From CAIVPM01 sp049242865 (GTDB lineage Bacteria > Bacteroidota > Bacteroidia > Chitinophagales > Chitinophagaceae), in contig JBMLOR010000028.1 in assembly GCA_049242865.1 (NCBI GenBank), positions 1 through 43,869 of the forward strand: DNA of 43,869 nt, read 5' to 3'. Numbering within the stretch: the first letter of the stretch is position 1; each line of letters opens with the position of its first letter. A model generated the notes under the pieces. It was given only the letters and a program-made list of their open reading frames with translations, did no database searches and was not told the DNA's origin. The translations under genes were made by a program, and so were the position numbers. Of the stretch, positions 1 through 7,495 are shown one piece after another.

Positions 1-717
1 ATGAAAAAAATAATAATTGCAGCAAGTACTTTACTTATCAGTCAAATTGCTTTTTCACAAACAAAAAAGGCAGTTGCAAAACCAGTTGCAAATTCTAAAA
101 AACCAACTACAGTTTTTGCCAATGCTTCAGATAGTGCTACTTATGCTTTAGGGGTAAGAATCGCACAAAATTTAAAAAGACAAGGTTTTGAAAACATAAA
201 CCAAGGTTTATTTATGAAAGCCCTAAATGCAGTAATGAAAGGTGAGGCTTTACTTATTCCTGAAAACAATTTAGATAAATGTATTTATGGCTATCAAAAC
301 GAAGCCAATAGTAAAAAATCTTTAAAAGTAAAACAAGAAGGAAAAGCATTTTTAGAAGCTAATGGTAAAAGAAACAATGTTATAAAGCTACCATCTGGCA
401 TGCAATATGAAGTTTTAAAAAATGGAACCGATAATACAAAACCATCATCAACAGATAGAGTAAAATGTCATTATCATGGAACCCTAATTGATGGAACTGT
501 ATTTGATAGCAGCGTTGATAGAGGCGAGCCGGCTGTATTTGGTGTAAATCAAGTAATACAAGGTTGGCAAGAAATTTTACCAATGATGACTATTGGTAGT
601 AAATGGAAAGTTTATATACCTAGCGAATTGGCTTATGGCGACCAACAAATGGGTCCAAAAATTCCTGCAGGTTCAACCTTAATTTTTGAAATTGAATTAT
701 TAGGTATTGAAAAATAA
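1..717 (+). CDS. Periplasmic FKBP-type peptidyl-prolyl cis-trans isomerase
   Basis: Catalyses cis-trans isomerisation of X-Pro bonds in exported proteins. The 238-residue product starts with a signal peptide (Lys-rich start, hydrophobic core, cleavage after about residue 20 at AFSQ). Residues about 45-120 look like the FKBP-type N-terminal dimerisation domain (SYALGV-like stretch TYALGVRIAQNL). Residues about 145-238 form the FKBP domain with the GTVFDSS, VIQGWQE and PAGSTLIFEIELL motifs. The start codon is the first base of the window, so upstream context is unseen; the Met-Lys-Lys start fits a complete protein. It is followed after 33 bp by a small secreted protein on the same strand, a likely operon. 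Confidence 0.93.
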   Translation: MKKIIIAASTLLISQIAFSQTKKAVAKPVANSKKPTTVFANASDSATYALGVRIAQNLKRQGFENINQGLFMKALNAVMKGEALLIPENNLDKCIYGYQNEANSKKSLKVKQEGKAFLEANGKRNNVIKLPSGMQYEVLKNGTDNTKPSSTDRVKCHYHGTLIDGTVFDSSVDRGEPAVFGVNQVIQGWQEILPMMTIGSKWKVYIPSELAYGDQQMGPKIPAGSTLIFEIELLGIEK

Positions 718-750
718 TAAACTGCTTCCTTAAGTTATAAAAAATAAACC

Positions 751-1173
751 ATGAAAAAATTATTGGCTTTTGCAAGTTTGGTATTTTGTAGTTTTATTGG
801 TTTTTCGCAACAAAACCAAAAGTCTGTAATAGATACCAACAGTGTGGCCTATAAACTAGCCCAAGCTCAATTGATTGCTTACAATAATAAAGATATTGAA
901 GCCTTTTTGGTACCCTATAGCGATAGTGTAGAAATTTATCAATATCCCAACAAATTAATTGGTAAAGGCAAAGAAAACATGCGTAAAGAGTATGCCCAAA
1001 TGTTTGCATCAACGCCAGATTTATATTGCACAGTTGTAAAAAGAATGGTTTTGGGCAACACCGTAATTGATGAAGAAAGTGTTGTTTTTAATAAGCAAGC
1101 TCCACCATTTAAAGCCATCGCAATTTATACTGTTGAAAACAATAAAATTAAACGCGTTACTTTTATACAATAA
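751..1173 (+). CDS. Secreted SnoaL/NTF2-like small protein
   Basis: A 140-residue protein with a signal peptide (cleavage near FSQ, about residue 19) followed by a fold typical of the NTF2/SnoaL superfamily: an N-terminal helix with a QLIAYNNKDIEAFL stretch, then PYSDSVEIYQYP, GKENMRKEYAQMF and a C-terminal beta strand NKIKRVTFIQ. Members of this superfamily range from ketosteroid isomerases to catalytically silent binding proteins; no catalytic residues can be assigned here, so the function is open. It sits 33 bp behind the FKBP gene and probably shares its transcript. The periplasmic location is inferred from the signal peptide. Confidence 0.75.
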   Translation: MKKLLAFASLVFCSFIGFSQQNQKSVIDTNSVAYKLAQAQLIAYNNKDIEAFLVPYSDSVEIYQYPNKLIGKGKENMRKEYAQMFASTPDLYCTVVKRMVLGNTVIDEESVVFNKQAPPFKAIAIYTVENNKIKRVTFIQ

Positions 1174-1369
1174 TCTATAATTTTAAAATGTTAAGATTTT
1201 AATGTAAGCATTGCAGTTTTTTCAGCAGTTTAACAAGTTGATTTTCAACAACTTAACAAATTTCCAAATAATTTAGCAAAAAAATACTAAATTTTTTAGT
1301 TGTTTGTAAAACATTTCCCCTTAGTTTTACATTCTATTAATAAATGATGTACAATTAAACGATTAAATT

Positions 1370-2392
1370 ATGAGTAACAACGACAAATTAAAAGCACTGA
1401 AACTTACTATTGATAAAATAGATAAAGACTTTGGAAAAGGCAGTGTAATGATGATGGGTGATAAAGCAGATAGAGAACTAGAAGTAATAAGTACTGGCTC
1501 TCTTGGTTTAGATATTGCACTAGGTGTTGGTGGTGTACCTAAGGGTAGAATTGTTGAAATTTATGGTCCTGAATCTTCTGGTAAAACTACAATAGCCACA
1601 CACATCATTGCTGAAGCACAAAAAAAAGGGGGCATTTGTGCAATTATTGATGCTGAACATGCTTTTGATAGTAGCTATGCTCAAAAACTTGGTGTTGATG
1701 TAGATAATTTATTAATCTCTCAACCAGATTATGGAGAACAAGCATTAGAAATTGCTGATAGATTAATACTTTCTGGTGCTTTAGATGTTGTAGTTATCGA
1801 CTCTGTTGCTGCTCTTGTACCAAAAGGTGAATTAGAAGGTGAGATGGGCGACAGTAAAATGGGTTTACAAGCTAGGTTAATGAGCCAAGCTTTACGTAAA
1901 CTTACTGCTACAATTAATAAAACAAACACGGTATGTATTTTCATTAACCAATTGAGAGAAAAAATTGGTGTAATGTTTGGAAATCCTGAAACTACAACAG
2001 GTGGTAATGCTCTTAAATTTTATGCATCTGTACGTTTAGATATTCGTAGAGTAAGCCAAATTAAAGATGGTGATGTAGCAATTGGTAATAGAGCAAGGGT
2101 AAAAGTGGTTAAAAACAAAGTAGCACCACCTTTTAGGCAAGCTGAATTTGATATAGTTTTTGGTGAAGGTATTAGCAAAGTGGGCGAAATAATTGATATG
2201 GGTGTAGAAATGAACGTAATTCAAAAAAGTGGAAGTTGGTACAGTTATGATAGTAACAAACTTGGGCAAGGTAGAGATGCTGTAAAACAATTGTTTTTAG
2301 ATAATCCTGCTTTATCAGCAGAAGTTGAGGCAAAAATTAGAGCTCAAATTGCATCATTAAATGTAGTACCTGTTGTAGTAGAAGAAGATTAG
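1370..2392 (+). CDS. recA: Recombinase RecA
   Basis: DNA-dependent ATPase that forms the filament for homologous recombination and induces the SOS response. The 340-residue length is normal for RecA. Walker A is GPESSGKTT (residues 66-74), Walker B is in the LDVVVIDSVAALVP stretch, the L2 DNA-binding loop lies in FGNPETTTGGNALKFY, and the tail is acidic (VVVEED). It is a single-gene unit closed by a strong hairpin at 2437-2468. The 196-bp upstream gap is AT-rich. It contains a weak TTTG (1303-1306) and TAGTTTTA (1322-1329) pair with a spacer that is shorter than usual, and no palindrome I would call an SOS operator. Confidence 0.99.
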   Translation: MSNNDKLKALKLTIDKIDKDFGKGSVMMMGDKADRELEVISTGSLGLDIALGVGGVPKGRIVEIYGPESSGKTTIATHIIAEAQKKGGICAIIDAEHAFDSSYAQKLGVDVDNLLISQPDYGEQALEIADRLILSGALDVVVIDSVAALVPKGELEGEMGDSKMGLQARLMSQALRKLTATINKTNTVCIFINQLREKIGVMFGNPETTTGGNALKFYASVRLDIRRVSQIKDGDVAIGNRARVKVVKNKVAPPFRQAEFDIVFGEGISKVGEIIDMGVEMNVIQKSGSWYSYDSNKLGQGRDAVKQLFLDNPALSAEVEAKIRAQIASLNVVPVVVEED

Positions 2393-2436
2393 TAAGCATC
2401 TTTATGTAGGTAATAATATATGGATGAGTAAGTAGC

Positions 2437-2468
2437 AAAAGCTGTTTAGAATAATCTAAACAGCTTTT
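2437..2468. terminator. Bidirectional intrinsic terminator between recA and the LuxR-type gene
   Basis: Perfect 14-bp inverted repeat (2437-2450 with 2455-2468) around a 4-nt ATAA loop; arms begin with AAAA and end with TTTT, so a U-tract follows the stem on either strand. It lies between convergent genes and can serve both. Confidence 0.9.
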
Positions 2469-2498
2469 TGCTTTTAAAAACTCCGCTAATTGCTTACT

Positions 2499-3236
2499 TT
2501 ACGGTAAAATATTGTTTTCGTAAGCAAAACTAATTAGGTGTGGCAAGCTTTTTAGCTCAAATCGTTTATATAAAGGGAAAAGTCTTTTTTCGATGGCTGA
2601 TGGGGTAACTTTCAATTCTGATGCAATTTCTTTTATTGAATATCCTTTGGCCGAAAGCCTAATTACTTCTTTTTCTTTTTCAGAAACATCTAGGTTAATA
2701 AAAATATTTTTATCAAGCATCGCATACATTTTTTCTTTTTCGGGTCCATGAAATTCAAATTTCATTACTCTTCCAAACTTAAGATTATGATTTACCTGAA
2801 ATCTTCCTATTAAATAATCCATTTTTCCATCAACTACTGTTTTAATTCTAACTTTAGAAATAATGGGAATTTCCTGTCCATTTTTATGATACTTTCTAAG
2901 CTCTTTAGTTATTCCATATTCACCAACATGGTCTTTACAGTTGTGAATAAACAACATGGCTTTATCATCTATTTCATTGCTATAAATAGCATACTCTTTT
3001 ACGGTACTTGTGGTGATTTTTAAAATTGAAACTTCAGAATCTTTATAGCCCAAAACTTGCTCCCAACCATCGGCATAAATGAGTTTGTTTTGTTTAAAGG
3101 AGAAAATATATACACATTCGTTATCAAACTTTGGCAGTGTTTTTTTAAAAAACTTTGCTTCTTCAGTTTCTAAATCTGCAGTATTAAAACTTAAAAATTT
3201 TTGAGAATATATACCAGGTGTATTAGAGTTGTCCAT
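2499..3236 (-). CDS. LuxR-type transcriptional regulator with N-terminal PAS-like domain
   Basis: A 245-residue cytoplasmic regulator. Residues about 35-150 resemble a PAS fold (YIFSFKQNKLIYADGW, then GYKDSEVSILKI and a C-terminal RFQVNHNLKFGRV strand). Residues about 183-245 are a LuxR/GerE helix-turn-helix: VSEKEKEVIRLSAKGYSIKE, then IASELKVTPSAIEKRLFPLY. There is no phosphoacceptor receiver domain, so it is probably not a two-component response regulator; the PAS-like part would be the sensor. The ligand and target genes cannot be read from the sequence. The gene stands alone, with a 248-bp gap to the next gene on the same strand upstream, which contains the short palindrome CTGCG-N6-CGCAG at 3249-3264. 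Confidence 0.85.
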   Translation of the reverse strand: MDNSNTPGIYSQKFLSFNTADLETEEAKFFKKTLPKFDNECVYIFSFKQNKLIYADGWEQVLGYKDSEVSILKITTSTVKEYAIYSNEIDDKAMLFIHNCKDHVGEYGITKELRKYHKNGQEIPIISKVRIKTVVDGKMDYLIGRFQVNHNLKFGRVMKFEFHGPEKEKMYAMLDKNIFINLDVSEKEKEVIRLSAKGYSIKEIASELKVTPSAIEKRLFPLYKRFELKSLPHLISFAYENNILP

Positions 3237-3404
3237 AAGATATTAATACTGCGAAAAAACGCAGTTTTCGTAATAAAAATGCTGATTAATTTTGAATTAA
3301 GATACAATTATGCAGAATTTAAAAAAAGTTTAATAAAATAATTAAAATTTTCTTAAAGAAACTAATTGTAATGAAAGTTAAATCCCGTTTTTAAAATCCA
3401 AAGA

Positions 3405-3461
3405 CCTAGACACAGAAACCTTCTGCAAGATTATTTTAATTTTCTTGCAGAAGGCACTAGG
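3405..3461 (-). terminator. Two-tier hairpin downstream of the FadL-like gene
   Basis: A perfect 12-bp inverted repeat (3419-3430 with 3443-3454, 12-nt AT loop) is extended by a second, outer pair CCTAG (3405-3409) and CTAGG (3457-3461) with an asymmetric internal loop. It begins about 24 bp beyond the stop codon of the minus-strand FadL-like gene. There is no clear U-tract after the stem, so it may be a 3'-end stabilising structure and not a classical terminator. Confidence 0.5.
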
Positions 3462-3484
3462 CAAAACTTTAATATAAAAACTTT

Positions 3485-5014
3485 TTAAAACTTAAATCCA
3501 AGCGTAGCAACAATATTTGTAAGTATTGTTCTTTGCTGTGCGTAAGTATTAGGTTTATCAATTAATCTATAAGCAAATTGGGCATCTTGTAAAGTTTGCT
3601 GTACCACAGCTATATCTATAAACATTCCTTTATTTCTATAACCAATACCAGCACTTAATGTAAATCTATTAGCATCAATATCTTTATTTTGGTATGGACT
3701 TCCATAATATCCTATACCAGCTCTAAACATTATTGGATCAAACTTAATTTCACCACCCAATTTAATGTTAAAATTGCCTCGTAAATAATTTTTTGTAGCC
3801 TGATTTAATGCATCATAGTATCCATCAATTGTGTTACCCTCTTCATCGCTCTTACTAAATCGAGCTCCTTTATAATGTACATACTCAATATCGGCACTTA
3901 AAAAAGCTCTTTGTTTTTTAGTATTGCTTACTTCTCTAAAAACATAACTAGCACTTGCTATAGCACGCCAAGGTGTGGTAAGTGTATAATCTCTATAACC
4001 GGGATTTCCACTATTTAAGGCATCACTAGTTTCAGTAATTGTACCTGCATAAGCTTCTGTATTTGTGGTCATTTCACTTCTAATTCTATCTTTAAAACTA
4101 ATAAACTGTGGTGTATGAAATGTAAAACCTAAACGCCAATAAGTTGCTGGCTTATAAATTGCACCAAGTTTTAAACCTACACCAACCCCATTGCTAATTA
4201 GGGTTTCTTTATACTCCATAAAACTGAAGTTGTTATTTGGGTTATTAGTAGCGTCAGATTCTTTGAAGTATAAATCTTTTTGAAATCTTATAATTGGCAC
4301 GTTTAGACCAACACCTAAGTACCATTTATCTGAATAGTTACTAGCAAATGCAATATTAACTTCGTGTATTCCGCCTCTATTGCTACTACTATATGTTTGT
4401 TGAACACCGGTATTTATAGGCACCAAACTTTGATAACCTCTTAAAACCCCGCCAGGACCAGATAAAGTATCAATTAAATAAGTTCTAAATGCCAAAGAAG
4501 AACCAAAAATATAGTTACCTAAAGCTGCTGTTGTATCGGCATTATCATTTACCAACTCTTCTACAAACTGTTCACTAAAAGAACTTACATTGTTAAATCC
4601 TTTAAATTGTATGTTATTATTAAAACTAGCTAGTTGCGAAACAGTTAATGCAAAAGCATTATTCAACCACTTTTTATTGTTTGTTTTTTGTGAACTAATT
4701 ACAAATCCACTTGTACCGTAGTTAAAAATATTTTTTTTGTTAAATGAGTCTGTACCTCTGTATGCTAAACGATTATTTTGTAATAAAAAAGCAGGCGACA
4801 AAGCAAACTCGTTGGTTCTATAAAATGCTAATCCAGCAGGGTTTATTTGTGCAGCACTTAAATCGCCACCCAAACTACCCATTACACCACCTATTGCAAT
4901 ATTTCTAGCAGTTCCGTTATTGGTATGCCAAGCCGTTCTTAGTGCATCATCAGGTATTTGTGCAGTAGCTTTTGTGCATACTAGCACCAGTAATATTTGT
5001 AAATATTTTTTCAT
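3485..5014 (-). CDS. FadL/OmpP1/TodX-family outer-membrane transport protein
   Basis: A 509-residue outer-membrane beta-barrel with a signal peptide (cleavage after TATAQ, about residue 19). The N-terminal part ARNIAIGGVMGSLGGDLSAA followed by QINPAGLAFYRTNEF is characteristic of the Bacteroidota FadL/OmpP1 group, whose members let hydrophobic compounds cross the outer membrane. The rest is a run of alternating beta strands ending in the aromatic-terminated strand IVATLGFKF. The natural substrate is unknown. It lies 42 bp downstream of a lipoprotein gene on the same strand and is probably cotranscribed with it. Confidence 0.88.
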   Translation of the reverse strand: MKKYLQILLVLVCTKATAQIPDDALRTAWHTNNGTARNIAIGGVMGSLGGDLSAAQINPAGLAFYRTNEFALSPAFLLQNNRLAYRGTDSFNKKNIFNYGTSGFVISSQKTNNKKWLNNAFALTVSQLASFNNNIQFKGFNNVSSFSEQFVEELVNDNADTTAALGNYIFGSSLAFRTYLIDTLSGPGGVLRGYQSLVPINTGVQQTYSSSNRGGIHEVNIAFASNYSDKWYLGVGLNVPIIRFQKDLYFKESDATNNPNNNFSFMEYKETLISNGVGVGLKLGAIYKPATYWRLGFTFHTPQFISFKDRIRSEMTTNTEAYAGTITETSDALNSGNPGYRDYTLTTPWRAIASASYVFREVSNTKKQRAFLSADIEYVHYKGARFSKSDEEGNTIDGYYDALNQATKNYLRGNFNIKLGGEIKFDPIMFRAGIGYYGSPYQNKDIDANRFTLSAGIGYRNKGMFIDIAVVQQTLQDAQFAYRLIDKPNTYAQQRTILTNIVATLGFKF

Positions 5015-5056
5015 GTTTTTTGTTATTTAAAATTGCAAAATTGTTAGAGGATGAAT

Positions 5057-5737
5057 TTAACCTCTCCCTTTTCGTGGGGTACTAGTGCTAGTTCCTGTAC
5101 TTTTAAAACCACCACTTTGACCACCAGCACTACTACTTGGTGTTGTGTTAGAACTTCCCCCTCCAAATAGTCTTATAATTTTCCCTCCAATACCTTGTGT
5201 TTGTGATTTGTTGGTGTTATTGTTTGTGTTGTTGTTGCCTTGTAATGCTTGCAGTTTAGGATTAAATACAAAGTTTGTATTACTTGTACTATTGTTACCA
5301 TAAGCTCTTATGGGTGTAAAACTACTTGTGTTTTTTACAGTATTAGGTGCTGTATAAGGCACAAACAAAGTGTAGGGATTATTAAAATTATTATACCAAA
5401 GCCAATTGTTGTAGGTATTTCCCCAACCTGTATTGTAGCTACTCCAATGTACATTATTGTTGCAATTACAATTACAGTGATTGTACCTTGTATCGTTCCA
5501 ATAAGCATAGTCATCTATACTGTTCCACCTTATGCGGTTTTGTACTTTTTGTTTAATAAACCTATCTTCTCGTTCTTGCTCTTTTTGCTCTTCAGTTTTT
5601 TCTTCCTCTTTTTCAACCTTAGGTACTGATGGAGCATAGTACAAATCATCGGGCATTTGAGTGTTTTTGTAAACACTAGTACAGCTAGTAAAACCAATAA
5701 CTGCAATTAAACTTAGAAGTGTAAAAAGATTTTTCAT
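5057..5737 (-). CDS. Lipoprotein with charged linker and His/Cys/Asn/Trp-rich region
   Basis: Not recognised as a named family. The 226-residue product has a lipoprotein signal with the lipobox FTSC (Cys19). Residues about 40-66 are a Glu/Lys-rich, probably helical stretch. Residues about 80-120 are rich in Asn, Tyr and Trp and contain the cluster H87, C88, C90, C92, H97 (NHCNCNCNNNVHW). The C-terminal 100 residues are low-complexity Asn/Ser/Thr/Gly. It is the first gene of a two-gene unit with the FadL-like barrel, so it may act with that protein at the outer membrane. The low complexity makes function assignment impossible from sequence alone. Confidence 0.8.
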   Translation of the reverse strand: MKNLFTLLSLIAVIGFTSCTSVYKNTQMPDDLYYAPSVPKVEKEEEKTEEQKEQEREDRFIKQKVQNRIRWNSIDDYAYWNDTRYNHCNCNCNNNVHWSSYNTGWGNTYNNWLWYNNFNNPYTLFVPYTAPNTVKNTSSFTPIRAYGNNSTSNTNFVFNPKLQALQGNNNTNNNTNKSQTQGIGGKIIRLFGGGSSNTTPSSSAGGQSGGFKSTGTSTSTPRKGRG

Positions 5738-5817
5738 ATATAAAAAATTATGTTGTTAAGTGAATGTATTTAATACAAAGTTGTACAATAATTCTACCAT
5801 AAAACGTTTTTTTAAAA

Positions 5818-5836
5818 ATAGTTTTGTTAAAACTAT
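5818..5836 (+). promoter_or_regulatory. Promoter -7 box overlapping an inverted repeat, dienelactone hydrolase operon
   Basis: TAGTTTTG at 5819-5826 matches the Bacteroidota -7 consensus TAnnTTTG. It lies inside a perfect 8-bp inverted repeat (ATAGTTTT-GTT-AAAACTAT, 5818-5836), which could be an operator or an early RNA hairpin. The expected start of transcription is near 5832, about 49 nt before the ATG. No good -33 TTTG was found at the expected distance. Confidence 0.5.
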
Positions 5837-5880
5837 GCTAAAGAAATTTTTAATTGTTTATATATTTACTTTAAAAAATA

Positions 5881-6759
5881 ATGAAAAAAATAATTCTCCT
5901 TTCTTTAGTTGCTTTTATAACAGCAGGTTTATTAAGTTATAAAAATAAATCTAACCTCAATGATGTGCTATCTAGCGAAAGCTACATTGCTTGTTATACT
6001 ACCGATAGTAGAAATGAAATTCAGGCCGATGCATTAAAACCTGGCTTTGCTGCATTGCATCCAAACCCAACTCCATTTACTTTACAAGATGCAAAAGGAG
6101 AAATGATAAACTTTTCAGCTGCTGATGGTACAACAGCTAGTGCATATTATATTAAAAGCAAAAAGAAAAGTAATAAGTGGCTTTTTGTAATTCAAGAATG
6201 GTGGGGCCTTAATGACAATATAAAAAGGGAAGCAGATGAATTTTCAAATGAATTAAACAATGTAAACATTTTAGCTATAGATATGTACGATGGCAAAGTT
6301 GCTACTACAAGAGATAGTGCCATGAAATACATGAGTGGAGCAAAAACTGAAAGATTAACCACAATTGTAAATGCAGCTATAGCTTACGCTGGCCAAAAAG
6401 CAAAAATTTATACAGTAGGTTGGTGCTTTGGTGGTGCATGGAGTTTGCAAGCATCATTATTAGCAGGCAAACAAGCAAATGGATGCATAATGTATTATGG
6501 CAGACCAGAAAATAAAGTTGAAAAACTAAGCACATTACAATGTGATGTTATTGGTTTTTTTGGCACACAAGACAAAGGTATTCCTATGAATTTAGTTGAT
6601 GAGTTTGAAAAAAACCTAACTACGCTTGGTAAAAAAATTACTATACATAAATACGATGCTGGACATGGTTTTGCCAATCCTAGCAATCCTGTATTTAACA
6701 AACAAGCTACAGAAGATGCCCATGCAAAAGCAATAACTTTTTTAAAAGAAAGAATGTAA
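5881..6759 (+). CDS. Exported dienelactone hydrolase-family alpha/beta hydrolase
   Basis: A 292-residue alpha/beta hydrolase of the dienelactone hydrolase type. Visible catalytic triad: Cys182 in GWCFGGAW, Asp231 in GTQDKGIP, His262 in DAGHGFANPSNP; Glu106 sits in the conserved QEWWGLN motif. The N-terminal 20 residues are hydrophobic behind Met-Lys-Lys, so the protein is probably exported or membrane-anchored, unlike the classical cytoplasmic enzyme. The substrate is unknown; the family hydrolyses lactones and esters. It is the first gene of a compact operon, 21 bp before an MbnP-like protein that is itself 10 bp before an M28 peptidase. Confidence 0.9.
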   Translation: MKKIILLSLVAFITAGLLSYKNKSNLNDVLSSESYIACYTTDSRNEIQADALKPGFAALHPNPTPFTLQDAKGEMINFSAADGTTASAYYIKSKKKSNKWLFVIQEWWGLNDNIKREADEFSNELNNVNILAIDMYDGKVATTRDSAMKYMSGAKTERLTTIVNAAIAYAGQKAKIYTVGWCFGGAWSLQASLLAGKQANGCIMYYGRPENKVEKLSTLQCDVIGFFGTQDKGIPMNLVDEFEKNLTTLGKKITIHKYDAGHGFANPSNPVFNKQATEDAHAKAITFLKERM

Positions 6760-6780
6760 CTTCTAATTGTTTTTTAAAAC

Positions 6781-7485
6781 ATGAAAAAGAACGTTATATC
6801 TATAATTTGCGGCATTTTTTTATTTGGGGCTTTGCATGGTCAACCAAAAAGCGTTATCATTCAATTTGTGCCATATTACAACAACGAACCTCTTGTTTTA
6901 GCACAAAATTGGTATACTACCCCAAATGGCGAAGATTCAATAACTATTGATTTGCTTAAAATGTACATAGGAAATATAAATTTTGAGGGCTACACTAAAA
7001 AAGTTAAAAATAACTATTACTTAATTAATGCTAGCAACGAAAAAACTATGCAAATTGCAATTCCATCTAATAATATTAAAAGCTTTAAGCATTTATCATT
7101 TAGTGTTGGGGTAGATAGCATAACATCTTCAAAGGGTATTTTAAATGGAAGCTTAGACCCATTAAATGGAATGTATTGGACTTGGAACACAGGGTATATA
7201 CAAGCAAAACTAGAAGGCAAATGTATCAAATGCAAAGCTTTTAGCAACAAGTATCTTTTTCATATAGGAGGCTTTAAGCATCCATTTAATACTCAAAAAA
7301 AAATTACATTGCCTATTAATTCTACTTTAAAACAAATAACCAAAATTGTAATAAAAGTAGATCTTGCCCATTGGCTAAAAAATATTGACTTTGCACAACA
7401 AGTATCAATTATGCAACCTAGTTCAAAAGCTATGGAAATGGCCAATAATTTCACAAATAGTTTCACTATAATCAATTATCAATAA
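6781..7485 (+). CDS. MbnP-like secreted protein
   Basis: A 234-residue secreted protein with a signal peptide (cleavage near residue 20, LHGQ). The stretch FSVGVDSITSSKG, then GSLDPLNGMYWTWNTGYI and FHIGGF (about residues 106-165) is characteristic of the MbnP-like family, named for a protein encoded near methanobactin operons and proposed to bind copper chelates. Most homologues have no known ligand. Unusually, a CxxC pair (Cys148, Cys151, in EGKCIKCKAF) sits directly after the signature. No MbnH-like dihaem peroxidase, the usual partner, is adjacent; here it lies between a dienelactone hydrolase-like gene and an M28 peptidase. Confidence 0.8.
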   Translation: MKKNVISIICGIFLFGALHGQPKSVIIQFVPYYNNEPLVLAQNWYTTPNGEDSITIDLLKMYIGNINFEGYTKKVKNNYYLINASNEKTMQIAIPSNNIKSFKHLSFSVGVDSITSSKGILNGSLDPLNGMYWTWNTGYIQAKLEGKCIKCKAFSNKYLFHIGGFKHPFNTQKKITLPINSTLKQITKIVIKVDLAHWLKNIDFAQQVSIMQPSSKAMEMANNFTNSFTIINYQ

Positions 7486-7495
7486 AAAATAATAC

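Noticed and set aside
1303..1329. Possible recA promoter (TTTG and TAGTTTTA)
   Set aside because: The spacer is only 15 nt and the -7 box has a mismatch; too weak to list in such AT-rich DNA.
5249..5629. 126-codon frame opposite the lipoprotein gene
   Set aside because: The Ile/Val/Cys-rich product mirrors the Asn/Tyr-rich lipoprotein on the other strand; the lipoprotein has a real lipobox and an operon partner.
5760..5942. Plus-strand frame of 60 codons overlapping the dienelactone hydrolase start
   Set aside because: It overlaps the hydrolase signal peptide in another frame and its product is Lys/Phe/Asn-rich, as expected from AT-rich non-coding DNA.
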